This document shows, piece by piece, positions 19,151 through 27,186 of a stretch of DNA of 64,000 bases; the stretch's first letter is position 1, and the number at the start of each line of letters is the position of its first letter. The notes under the pieces were generated by a model that did not search any database, was not told where the DNA came from, and saw only the letters and a program-made list of their open reading frames with translations. The stretch is from JBBKWU01 sp037969035 (lineage in GTDB: Bacteria; Pseudomonadota; Alphaproteobacteria; Micavibrionales; Micavibrionaceae): positions 58,329 to 122,328 of the forward strand of contig JBBKWU010000015.1 of assembly GCA_037969035.1 (NCBI GenBank), given 5' to 3'. Both the position numbers and the translations under genes were made by a program.

Positions 19151-19199
19151 AAACATAAAAAAAGAGGGCCGACCCGACCCTCTTTTTTTTATGTTTTTG
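19151..19199 (-). terminator. Long inverted-repeat terminator
   Basis: The arm AAACATAAAAAAAGAGGG (19151-19168) is matched by CCCTCTTTTTTTTATGTTT (from 19178), with a 9-base loop. It follows the stop of the 19209 gene on the minus strand and separates it from the three-paralogue array. Confidence 0.85.
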
Positions 19200-19208
19200 A
19201 ACCCAAAA

Positions 19209-19523
19209 CTACAACCCGACCTTCATGACCCTGTATTCCTCGTAAACAATCGCAGCATTTTTATGCCCGCCCTCTGCCAGATTTTTGAAAACTGCACGAG
19301 AGGATTGCAATGTTTTTTCCATTATCTTCTCAGTGCAACCATTGATTTCGTCGGCAGGTACGTGTCTGGCAACGGTCTGGACACCTAAGACATAATCATA
19401 TATTGCCTCTGCATCATCGCCTGCGGCCGCGGCTTCGAACTCAGCCTGTAAATCAGTGATAGAACTATTTTCAGCCACCAACAAATCGTGAAGGGGAAAG
19501 TTTTCTTTTGTTATATCAACCAT
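19209..19523 (-). CDS. Hypothetical protein, 104 aa
   Basis: No family recognised. Small, acidic, probably all-helical soluble protein. The start is secured by a strong AGGAGG ribosome-binding site. It lies about 50 bases downstream of sucD on the same strand and ends in a strong terminator, so it may be the last gene of the sucD transcript. Confidence 0.7.
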   Translation of the reverse strand: MVDITKENFPLHDLLVAENSSITDLQAEFEAAAAGDDAEAIYDYVLGVQTVARHVPADEINGCTEKIMEKTLQSSRAVFKNLAEGGHKNAAIVYEEYRVMKVGL

Positions 19524-19575
19524 TATTAACCTCCTGTTGCTGTCATCATAGTTATTTAGTTTTCCAAAGTCAATT

Positions 19576-20451
19576 TTAGGCCGCCAGCGCCTCTTTTACA
19601 GCATCACCAAGACCCGCAGGGCTTTCTGATACCACAAAACCAGCTTCGCGCATTGCTGCCATTTTGGCTGGTGCTGTGTCGTCACCGCCTGAAATAATCG
19701 CGCCTGCATGGCCCATACGCTTACCTGGAGGGGCTGTTGCGCCTGCGATAAAGCCTGCGATTGGTTTTTTGTTTTTCAAGCTTTTGTAAAACTCGCACGC
19801 TTCAACTTCTGCTGAACCGCCGATTTCACCGATCATCAAGATTGCTTCGGTTTCGTCATCATCCATGAACATCTCGATACAATCGATAAAGTTCGTGCCG
19901 TTCACAGGATCACCACCGATTCCGATACATGTCGATTGGCCAAGGCCGTTTGCTGTTGTTTGTGCAACAGCTTCATATGTCAACGTGCCAGAACGTGACA
20001 CGATGCCGATTTTACCGCGTTTATGAATGTGGCCTGGCATAATGCCGATTTTGCATTCATCCGGTGTAATCACACCCGGGCAGTTAGGGCCGATAAGACG
20101 TGTCTTAGAGCCGTCAAGCGCGCGTTTAACCTTTACCATGTCAAGCACAGGAATACCTTCTGTGATACAGATCACAAGCTCAATATTCGCGTCAATCGCT
20201 TCCAAAATAGAGTCCGCAGCAAACGGAGGCGGCACATATATAACGCTCGCGTTACAGCCTGTTTTTGATCTTGCTTCGTCAACAGAATTAAACACAGGCA
20301 AACCAAGGTGATCTTGACCACCTTTACCAGGTGTGACGCCGCCGACCATTTTTGTGCCATACGCAATGGCTTGTTCACTATGGAATGTGCCTTGCGAGCC
20401 TGTGAAGCCCTGACAAATAAGTTTGGTTCCTTTGTTCACGAGAACGGACAT
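19576..20451 (-). CDS. sucD: Succinyl-CoA synthetase alpha subunit
   Basis: Interconverts succinyl-CoA and succinate with nucleotide phosphorylation, as alpha/beta with SucC. 291 residues, the usual length. The N-terminal CoA-binding Rossmann domain shows GFTGSQGTFHSEQAI. The phosphorylated His is in MGHAGAIISGG near residue 245. The ATG follows GGAGAG. In most alphaproteobacteria sucD directly follows sucC; here about 3.1 kb of accessory genes separate them. Confidence 0.97.
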   Translation of the reverse strand: MSVLVNKGTKLICQGFTGSQGTFHSEQAIAYGTKMVGGVTPGKGGQDHLGLPVFNSVDEARSKTGCNASVIYVPPPFAADSILEAIDANIELVICITEGIPVLDMVKVKRALDGSKTRLIGPNCPGVITPDECKIGIMPGHIHKRGKIGIVSRSGTLTYEAVAQTTANGLGQSTCIGIGGDPVNGTNFIDCIEMFMDDDETEAILMIGEIGGSAEVEACEFYKSLKNKKPIAGFIAGATAPPGKRMGHAGAIISGGDDTAPAKMAAMREAGFVVSESPAGLGDAVKEALAA

Positions 20452-20872
20452 GTTTATTACTCTCCTACTTTGTATTGAAATTTGGAAATTTAAATTTATT
20501 TAGAAATTAATTGAAAACCTGGTGCGAAATAACGTTTCGGCGTTGGTGGATAGCCACGTTTTACACGTTCCGCTTCAAAATCAAAAACCCGCGCCAAACC
20601 TGATTTATTAGCACTTTCCGTTTTTTTTTCTTTGTCATCCCCTGAATGATCCGCCATAGCCATGTTCCATCTATCGTTTGAAAAATCCTACCTGCTATTT
20701 GTAGGTTATTCGTATCTGTAAATCAACAGCATAGTACACAGAAAAACCGCAGGAGATGGGCTTTTTCATGCTGTAAAACGCTTCATTGCATTTTTTTCTT
20801 GAAAACAAAGCATAATTAACTTAACAATTTACAGAATGTTGATATTTAATAATAAAAATCAGGGATAAGAAT
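20452..20872. other. 421-base gap between sucD and the ClpP-like gene
   Basis: Holds the sucD leader, one possible 55-codon minus-strand gene (20496-20663), an imperfect CCTAC/GTAGG inverted repeat at about 20688-20706, and the leader of the plus-strand ClpP-like gene with a GGGATAAG ribosome-binding site. Nothing else recognised. Confidence 0.5.
20496..20663 (-). CDS. Possible small protein, 55 aa
   Basis: A short frame of 55 residues (ATG at 20663, or 53 residues from 20657) with coding-like composition: a charged Lys/Glu lead, then ARVFDFEAERVKRG and a Pro/Tyr-rich tail ending in PGFQLISK. It has the strand of sucD, ending about 45 bases upstream of the sucD start. The ribosome-binding site is weak. 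No family recognised. Could be chance, but the balanced amino-acid use argues for a gene. Confidence 0.45.
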   Translation of the reverse strand: MAMADHSGDDKEKKTESANKSGLARVFDFEAERVKRGYPPTPKRYFAPGFQLISK

Positions 20873-21715
20873 ATGCTTACAAAATTCACAGCGGGCGTAA
20901 TGGCCGCAACTTTCATGGCACTAGCAGCTCCTGCTCTTGCCGATGATATAAAAACACCTGTATTTTCCGTTAATGCCACCGAAGATGAGGACTCTTCCGC
21001 ATGTCCACAAGACAAAACCATCGGGGAATTAACGGAAGAAGAAAAGAAACTCTGCTTTGCCACAGAAGAAGAAGAAGAAGAAGATAAGGAAGAAGAGTTC
21101 GTAATACGTCTGCACAATAAAGTCGACGCTCCATCAGCCCAAAAGGTTATAGTGGCTCTTCGGGAATACGCAGAACAAGATCCTGAAAGAGAAATTATAT
21201 TCTACATCAACTCCCTTGGAGGTTCCCTTACACAAGGGCTTGCCATTTATGACACGATGCAGGACATACCAAACAACATCCGCACTATATGCGAAGGTGC
21301 TGATATGTCTGCGGGTCTGCTTTTACTAGCCGCAGGCACCCCTGGCAAAAGGCAGTCATTACCGAATTGTGACATTATGGCACACCAAGCCAGCGGTGGG
21401 GTTGCGGGTCACATCGAAGACAGCCGTATTGGTGTAGAATTCCAGACAAAACAAAATGAAAGAGCAATCTCCATAATAGCAGCACATTCGGGGTGGGATG
21501 CTGTGACCTTAACAGAAATTATAAGTCACAATCTCTATATCACGCCGGAGCAAGCGCAGGACATGGGCTTTATCGATAGCATCATAGAGCCTACTAAACC
21601 GCTACCTCAAACACCCGTAAGAACAGCAGCAGACTTGCCTGAATGGCTCTGCGAAGGGGAAAGAGCACAAGTGGTAACAGCCTGCGTGGTACAGCGTCAC
21701 CTCAACAACAACTAA
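20873..21715 (+). CDS. Exported ClpP-like serine protease homologue
   Basis: A ClpP/crotonase-fold protein of 280 residues with a Sec signal peptide (cleavage likely after ALA at 23) and an acidic run of Glu/Asp at 65-75 before the ClpP domain. The domain follows ClpP text closely: FYINSLGG (oxyanion region), then S146 in GADMSAG aligning with the catalytic Ser, and H171 in MAHQASGG with the catalytic His. The third residue, Asp in true ClpP, aligns with N220 (SHNLYIT). Cytosolic ClpP has no signal peptide, so this would act outside the cytoplasm without ClpA/X. AT-rich; inserted between sucD and sucC on the opposite strand. Confidence 0.82.
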   Translation: MLTKFTAGVMAATFMALAAPALADDIKTPVFSVNATEDEDSSACPQDKTIGELTEEEKKLCFATEEEEEEDKEEEFVIRLHNKVDAPSAQKVIVALREYAEQDPEREIIFYINSLGGSLTQGLAIYDTMQDIPNNIRTICEGADMSAGLLLLAAGTPGKRQSLPNCDIMAHQASGGVAGHIEDSRIGVEFQTKQNERAISIIAAHSGWDAVTLTEIISHNLYITPEQAQDMGFIDSIIEPTKPLPQTPVRTAADLPEWLCEGERAQVVTACVVQRHLNNN

Positions 21716-21733
21716 TACTCGTAAACATATGCT

Positions 21734-22321
21734 TTATCGAGAAACGTTGCGAATAACGTCCAAGACGGCGTGTGTTCTGGCATCCACTAGGTAAATATCA
21801 TTATCGATCCAGACAATATCCTGACTTCTATCGCGTTTTGGTAATCGGCGTTGCACCTGATAAGGAAGGTCGCGTTGTTTTACGCCGCGTGGCAGATAAC
21901 CTGTCTTTGCTATATAACGTTCCAAATCACGCGCAGCATGATCTTGCTTTGAATAGCGGTAAGACACATCTTTTTTGCTTTTATTTTTGTAATGATGGTC
22001 ATGGCCATGGCCATAGTCATCGCGATCATAATAGTTACTATGGTGACCATATCGATCATCATAACGGCTGTGCTTATCATGCCTGTCACGACCGAACATT
22101 TCATTAAATGCTGTGCGGATAATGGCTTTTTCTTCGACTGTGAAATCGTTTGAAACAACCCTGACATATCGTCCAACATTTCTGGTATCGGGTGCATTTT
22201 TATAATACGGGCTTCCCGTTCCCCAATATAAAAACCCGCTACTTTCCGCTTTTGCGGATGTGACCGAAGACGTCAAAGCGGCTGTTATAACTGTGGCAAG
22301 TATCAATGATTTTTTGTACAT
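21734..22321 (-). CDS. Exported His-rich CigR/RcnB-like protein
   Basis: 195 residues with a Sec signal peptide (cleavage after AKA, about 25). Its middle (about 80-115) is packed with His, Asp, Tyr and Gly, which suggests metal binding. The C-terminal 60 residues (GYLPRGV...RRLPKR...DIVWIDNDIYLVD) match the RcnB/CigR-like periplasmic family. RcnB affects nickel/cobalt homeostasis in E. coli, but the function here is unproven. It is a paralogue of the next gene upstream. A GAGGAACAG site precedes the ATG. Confidence 0.7.
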   Translation of the reverse strand: MYKKSLILATVITAALTSSVTSAKAESSGFLYWGTGSPYYKNAPDTRNVGRYVRVVSNDFTVEEKAIIRTAFNEMFGRDRHDKHSRYDDRYGHHSNYYDRDDYGHGHDHHYKNKSKKDVSYRYSKQDHAARDLERYIAKTGYLPRGVKQRDLPYQVQRRLPKRDRSQDIVWIDNDIYLVDARTHAVLDVIRNVSR

Positions 22322-22398
22322 ATCTGTTCCTCTGTTTTGTGGTTTTCGTTAACTCACTTACAGACAGATATACGGAACAGGTTTACAAACCTTGCGGT

Positions 22399-22899
22399 TT
22401 ATTTCAAAACATCGCGCACAACGTCCAGCACAGCACGCGTTGCGGTTTCAATCAGGTAAACATCATTATCAATCCACACAACGTCCTGTCCCTTGCCGCG
22501 TTTTGGCAAACGGCGTACAAGCTCAGGCGGCAAGTCACGCTTTGCAAGCCCCGGCGGCAAATATCCTGTTTCATCGATTTGTTTTTGAAGACCAGGCGGC
22601 AAATGATCGCGCTTTGCCAATCCATGCGGCATAGATTTACCGCCTTTTTTAGATTTCTTGCCATGATCAACATATTCGCGCTCGTTACCTGTGCCGAATA
22701 ATTCGTCGAACACCGTGCGTATAATCGCTTTTTCGTCAGACGTGAAGTTTTTAGACAACATGCCCTCTTGCTCGACCTTTGCAGAACCGCCAAACAATGA
22801 ACCCCACCAAGAACGTTCACCCTTCTCCGCCATCGCAGGGGATGTTGAAGCCATCGCGGCAAGCATAACCGTTGCCAGTATCAAATTTTTCTTAGGCAT
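22399..22899 (-). CDS. Exported CigR/RcnB-like protein
   Basis: 166 residues with a Sec signal peptide (cleavage after AMA, about 24). The C-terminal half has the CigR-like repeated phrases LPPGLxKxx and YLPPGLAKRDLP, then RRLPKRGKGQDVVWIDND. The shared block FTSDEKAIIRTxFxExFG also ties it to the neighbouring gene at 21734, but the His-rich insert is absent. It lies between that paralogue and sodC on the same strand; the three exported proteins may be co-expressed. AAGGAACGG precedes the ATG. Confidence 0.7.
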   Translation of the reverse strand: MPKKNLILATVMLAAMASTSPAMAEKGERSWWGSLFGGSAKVEQEGMLSKNFTSDEKAIIRTVFDELFGTGNEREYVDHGKKSKKGGKSMPHGLAKRDHLPPGLQKQIDETGYLPPGLAKRDLPPELVRRLPKRGKGQDVVWIDNDVYLIETATRAVLDVVRDVLK

Positions 22900-22927
22900 A
22901 TCCGTTCCTTCATGTTTGAAATTATTC

Positions 22928-23500
22928 TTATTCCGCAGCCTTTATAACACCGCAGGCAATACGTGCGCCCGCGCCACCGATGGGCTGGGTTGTGTAATCA
23001 TCTGGTTCTGCATGAATAACAAAGGCAGAGCCATTTTCATCAAGCAACGCCGTTTCGTCGTATCCGCTAACCTCTAAGTCAGGCGCGTAAAAATCGACAA
23101 CAACCTCGCCGTTTGCGGGCACAATCAAATTCGGCAGATCACCTGCTTCGGGGCCTTCTTCGTTGAAAAAGCCGTGCATATCGCCTTCTTCGGAAATATG
23201 ACCGCCCGACATTTTAAACGCATCATGGTCGCTGCAATCGCCCGTGTTGTGAATGTGGAAACCGTGCTTGCCCGCTGGAAGCCCTTTCAATGAAACACCA
23301 AGCACAACACCGTCATTGCCTTCGGTCACATCAATCGTGCCTATTTCCGCGCCTGCGTTATTAATGATAACCGCAACCGCTTTCGCTTTATTATCAGCAG
23401 CAACAACTTCGGCTTCATCCGCCGCCATCGCGACACTTGAAAAGGAGGCAAAAGAAACCACAGCAGATAGAAGCAATAGGTTTTTAAATGTGTATGTCAT
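22928..23500 (-). CDS. sodC: Periplasmic Cu/Zn superoxide dismutase
   Basis: Exported Cu/Zn SOD of 190 residues; signal peptide ends after AMA at about 26. Copper ligands H82 and H84 in FHIHNTGDC, the bridging H101, H109, and H163 are present, as is the disulfide pair C89/C183. The usual third zinc His aligns with E118 (GPEAGDLP), while the zinc Asp (D121) is kept. The start at 23500 is preferred because of the GGAGAC site; the frame extends 11 codons further. Detoxifies superoxide in the periplasm. Confidence 0.92.
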   Translation of the reverse strand: MTYTFKNLLLLSAVVSFASFSSVAMAADEAEVVAADNKAKAVAVIINNAGAEIGTIDVTEGNDGVVLGVSLKGLPAGKHGFHIHNTGDCSDHDAFKMSGGHISEEGDMHGFFNEEGPEAGDLPNLIVPANGEVVVDFYAPDLEVSGYDETALLDENGSAFVIHAEPDDYTTQPIGGAGARIACGVIKAAE

Positions 23501-23547
23501 GTTTTTGTCTCCATTTTCTAATTTAATAATCACGTGATGCCTGCGAA

Positions 23548-24747
23548 CTAAGCAGCCATCGCCTGTTTCGTGGCATCAACAACTTTTTGCGCCGCATCGC
23601 CAAGACTATCAGCAGAAATAATCGGTAAACCCGACTTCGCCATAATCTCTTTACCCTTCTCAACATTAGTGCCTTCGAGGCGGACGACAAGGGGAACAGA
23701 TAATTTAACTTCCTTAGCCGCAGCAATCACGCCTTCGGCGATCACGTCACATTTCATGATACCGCCGAAAATGTTCACGAGAACACCTTTCACGGCTGGA
23801 TCAGAAAGAATGATTTTAAACGCCGCCGTTACTTTCTCAGTTGTTGCTCCGCCCCCAACGTCCAAGAAATTGGCCGGCTCACCACCATACAGCTTGATAA
23901 TATCCATTGTGGACATCGCAAGACCTGCGCCATTGACCATACAGCCAATATTGCCGTCCAACGCAACATATGACAGATCATATTTGTGGGCTTGATTCTC
24001 GCGCTCGTCTTCTTCTGTTTCATCACGCATATCAGCAACGTGCTTTTGACGGAACAAAGCGTTCGGGTCGAAGTTCATTTTCGCGTCCAGTGCCATAATC
24101 TCGTCATTCACCAGAATCATCGGGTTAATTTCGACAATCGAAGCATCCAAATCGACAAAGCATTTATAAAGGTTCAAAAAGAACTTCACCGCTGACTTCA
24201 CCGCAGCACCTTCAAGACCAAGCGCGAACGCAAGTTTACGAGCGTGGAACGGCATCATGCCTGTCACAGGATCAATCGCAACATGTGTGATTTTCTCAGG
24301 ACTATGTTCTGCGACTTCTTCGATCTCCATGCCGCCTTCGGTGGATACCATGAATGTGACGCGGCTTGTGCTACGATCCAAAACAACTGAGCAGTAATAT
24401 TCTTTTTCAATATCAACGCCGTCTGTGACGTATAGACGTTGTACTTCTTTGCCTTCGGGGCCCGTTTGTTTTGTAACCAAAACTTGTCCCATCATGGCTG
24501 TCGCAGCATCTTTAACATCATCGATTGTCTTACAAAGACGAACGCCGCCCTTGCCTTTAGGGTTGTTTTTGAAGTGACCCGCGCCGCGTCCGCCTGCGTG
24601 AATCTGTGATTTCACAACATAAAGTGGCCCTGGAAGCTGCTTTGCAGCCTCTACCGCTTCGTCAACACTCATCGCCGCGATGCCTTTTGGCACAGTGACA
24701 TTGTATTTTTCCAATAATTCTTTGGCTTGATATTCGTGGATATTCAT
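23548..24747 (-). CDS. sucC: Succinyl-CoA synthetase beta subunit
   Basis: 399 residues, full length. The N-terminal ATP-grasp domain begins MNIHEYQAKELLEKY, typical of SucC, with KSQIHAGGRGAGHFK in the nucleotide site and the C-terminal CoA-ligase domain showing NIFGGIMKCD. Forms the alpha/beta enzyme with SucD. It is followed by sodC about 50 bases downstream on the same strand. The ribosome-binding site is weak (GGGGT). Confidence 0.97.
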   Translation of the reverse strand: MNIHEYQAKELLEKYNVTVPKGIAAMSVDEAVEAAKQLPGPLYVVKSQIHAGGRGAGHFKNNPKGKGGVRLCKTIDDVKDAATAMMGQVLVTKQTGPEGKEVQRLYVTDGVDIEKEYYCSVVLDRSTSRVTFMVSTEGGMEIEEVAEHSPEKITHVAIDPVTGMMPFHARKLAFALGLEGAAVKSAVKFFLNLYKCFVDLDASIVEINPMILVNDEIMALDAKMNFDPNALFRQKHVADMRDETEEDERENQAHKYDLSYVALDGNIGCMVNGAGLAMSTMDIIKLYGGEPANFLDVGGGATTEKVTAAFKIILSDPAVKGVLVNIFGGIMKCDVIAEGVIAAAKEVKLSVPLVVRLEGTNVEKGKEIMAKSGLPIISADSLGDAAQKVVDATKQAMAA

Positions 24748-24901
24748 TAAAAACCCCGTATTTTCAGTTGGTTACCCCAAAAAAGGATAAAAGTAATAAT
24801 CATTTAGACCCTTTTATTTAGCACTTTCCGTAGGCTTTGCAAACAGTACATGCGCCAAATTTGTGCGCCGCATTAAAAATAATGCGGAATTTTGATTTTA
24901 T

Positions 24902-24931
24902 TTGACGTATCGTTAATAAATCTTCTATAAT
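24902..24931 (+). promoter_or_regulatory. Strong sigma-70-like promoter
   Basis: TTGACG at 24902-24907 and TATAAT at 24926-24931 with an 18-base spacer, 66 bases upstream of the 24998 gene. Confidence 0.6.
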
Positions 24932-24997
24932 ATAAAGGCGTAATAGAAAAAAAATAAAAGCTGTAAAAACAGCATCACAAATAATAAAGGTGTGTTA

Positions 24998-25954
24998 ATG
25001 GCGTCTGCCAGTACCCAAAATTTGAGCCTTACACAAGCGGCTAACCTTACATTTCACCCGCCAGAAATGGCGGAAAAACTGATTGCTGCTGCCGAACATG
25101 GCGCGGGCATTAACTCAGGTTTTGATAATATCAGCGACAATCGCGTTAGCCACAAAGGTGAAGAAGACAAAAACAGCAGAATCATTAATGGCTACATGAA
25201 CGCCATCAATGACACGAATGTGGCACTCAGAATAGGTGCGTTTGCTTTCAGTGCGTTTGAAATCGCTAATTCTTTAGCCCAACATTTAGATCAGCAGCGC
25301 GACGGCCTCGAATTATCGCGCCTGATTGATCAGGCAAATCAAGACAGATACATGAAACACCCTGACGGAACACTCTTTACACCAGCCGAAATAGCGGATT
25401 ACGAAGCACAAAACTTAGTCTGCGTTGCTAATCCCCACGAAATAGCTGCCGATATGGCCACACTAGAAAGCGATGTCGCCGCGACAGAGGCTGCTCAGGC
25501 CGCATTACAACGTGGCGAAACAATTGACCTTGCCACATTGCCACCCGCCGTTGCCCAACAAATGGTGCGCGACAAGATCACAGATCAAATTGCAAATGGT
25601 GAAACCGTTGATCTATCAACAATACCACCAGAATTTCAAAAAACCGCTATTGATGCTGTTATTAGTGCTGAAACCGAAGGCGCAGGCATTGCCGCCTACC
25701 AAAAACTCGGCCTAACCGAGCAAGATTTCCGCAATGGTGCTATATTCACCGATGCTCATGCTGATCTTCGTACTGGTTATTTATCAGATATGAGTAATTG
25801 GGAAGATGGTCGCCGCACAGAACTTTCTGCCGAAGCAGGAATCGATTACGAAGCTCCTGCCCCTGCTCTCTCCACAGAGCCTACACCGCTTGAGCTAACA
25901 GGTGAGAGTTTACTGCCGCCACCCGCGGCTGCGCCTGCAAAATTAGAGTTTTAA
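24998..25954 (+). CDS. Hypothetical protein with short internal repeat
   Basis: 318 residues, acidic, no signal peptide. No family recognised. Two adjacent copies of a motif GETxDLxTxPPxxxxxxxxDxI occur at about residues 170-215, suggesting a small repeated helical unit. The C-terminus is Pro/Ala-rich (APALSTEP, PPPAAAPA). The ATG at 24998 is chosen over a GTG at 24992 because it is 7 bases from AAAGG. It has its own promoter and terminator, is on the opposite strand to mdh and sucC, and is more AT-rich than both. Confidence 0.7.
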   Translation: MASASTQNLSLTQAANLTFHPPEMAEKLIAAAEHGAGINSGFDNISDNRVSHKGEEDKNSRIINGYMNAINDTNVALRIGAFAFSAFEIANSLAQHLDQQRDGLELSRLIDQANQDRYMKHPDGTLFTPAEIADYEAQNLVCVANPHEIAADMATLESDVAATEAAQAALQRGETIDLATLPPAVAQQMVRDKITDQIANGETVDLSTIPPEFQKTAIDAVISAETEGAGIAAYQKLGLTEQDFRNGAIFTDAHADLRTGYLSDMSNWEDGRRTELSAEAGIDYEAPAPALSTEPTPLELTGESLLPPPAAAPAKLEF

Positions 25955-25984
25955 GAATAAGAACGAATACAACAACGCTCTGAA

Positions 25985-26026
25985 CAAAACGCCCCGTGCA
26001 TTTTTCATCACAGGGCGTTTAATATT
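25985..26026. terminator. Bidirectional terminator
   Basis: AAAACGCCC pairs with GGGCGTTT around a 17-base loop, between the convergent 24998 gene and mdh. Confidence 0.75.
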
Positions 26027-26082
26027 TTAAAGTCCGCTCATTCGGTTATCACTCAAAATTTGCAGATAAATTCACAACCAGC

Positions 26083-27078
26083 TTACGCCGCCTTTTGGTG
26101 CGGGAACAGATGTTCAACAGCAGAGCGTTCTTCGCGAAGCTCTTTATCCGTTGCATCCATACGGGCGCGTGAGAAATCAGAGATCTCCAAACCTTGCACG
26201 ATCTCGTACTTACCGTTTTTGCATGTCACGGGATAACCGTAAATCACGCCTGGTGCGATACCGTATGAACCGTCTGATGGAATACCCATAGAAACCCAAT
26301 CCCCTGACGCTGTGCCCAATGCCCATGTGCGCATATGGTCGATTGCTGCTGATGCCGCCGACGCCGCAGAAGAAGCCCCGCGTGCTTTGATAACTGCCGC
26401 ACCGCGTTGCTGTACTTCAGGAATAAACGTGCCTTCGTACCAGCCCATATCAACTTTATCCATTGCTGCCGCGCCTTTGACTTTGGCGTGGTGAATGTCT
26501 GGATATTGTGTTGCACTGTGGTTGCCCCAAATAATCATGTTTGTGATATCGGTTGAGTCTGTGCCTGTCTTTTCGGCCAAAGAGCTAATCGCACGATTAT
26601 GATCCAAACGCACCATTGCTGTGAAGCAATTCGGGTCAAGGTCAGGCGCATTTTGTTGCGCGATCAACGCGTTCGTGTTTGCAGGGTTACCAACAACCAA
26701 TACTTTCACGTCACGTTTTGCGTGGTCGTTAATTGCCTTGCCTTGTGGGCCAAAAATGCCGCCATTCGCAGACAATAAATCCTTACGTTCCATGCCGTCT
26801 TTACGTGGCATCGCGCCAACCAACAAAGCATAGCTCACGTCTTTAAACGCAACATTCGCATCATCCGTTGTAACAACACCCTTAAGCAGCGGGAACGCAC
26901 AATCGTTAAGTTCCATCACAACACCATTCAACGCGCCAAGCGCAGGAGTGATTTCCAACAAATGTAGAATCACTGGTTGATCGGGACCCAACATCGCGCC
27001 ACTGGCGATACGGAATAACAACGCATAACCAATTTGGCCAGCTGCGCCTGTGACGACGACTCTTACAGGTTCTTTCAT
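26083..27078 (-). CDS. mdh: Malate dehydrogenase
   Basis: Oxidises malate to oxaloacetate. 331 residues. The NAD-binding VVTGAAGQIGYALLFRIASG and the catalytic WGNHSATQYPD (His) are those of the cytosolic-type branch (about 330 residues), with substrate Arg in RLDHNRA. Most alphaproteobacteria carry an LDH-like Mdh of about 320 residues at this place. The start at 27078 follows GAAGGA; an in-frame ATG 21 bases upstream is less likely. First gene of the TCA cluster in transcription order. Confidence 0.95.
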   Translation of the reverse strand: MKEPVRVVVTGAAGQIGYALLFRIASGAMLGPDQPVILHLLEITPALGALNGVVMELNDCAFPLLKGVVTTDDANVAFKDVSYALLVGAMPRKDGMERKDLLSANGGIFGPQGKAINDHAKRDVKVLVVGNPANTNALIAQQNAPDLDPNCFTAMVRLDHNRAISSLAEKTGTDSTDITNMIIWGNHSATQYPDIHHAKVKGAAAMDKVDMGWYEGTFIPEVQQRGAAVIKARGASSAASAASAAIDHMRTWALGTASGDWVSMGIPSDGSYGIAPGVIYGYPVTCKNGKYEIVQGLEISDFSRARMDATDKELREERSAVEHLFPHQKAA

Positions 27079-27186
27079 GATAATTTCCTTCTCTATCAAG
27101 CTATCAAAATTCGAATTTTTCTCAATTATGCTTACGCCTTCGGCGGTGCAGCGTCAAGGTGGTTTACAATGCAATCCTTCGGATTA

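Noticed and set aside
21960..22100. Short repeated CATGG/CATGA-like units, possible CRISPR or VNTR
   Set aside because: They are His, Asp and Tyr codons of the His-rich exported protein; spacing is irregular and there are no spacers.
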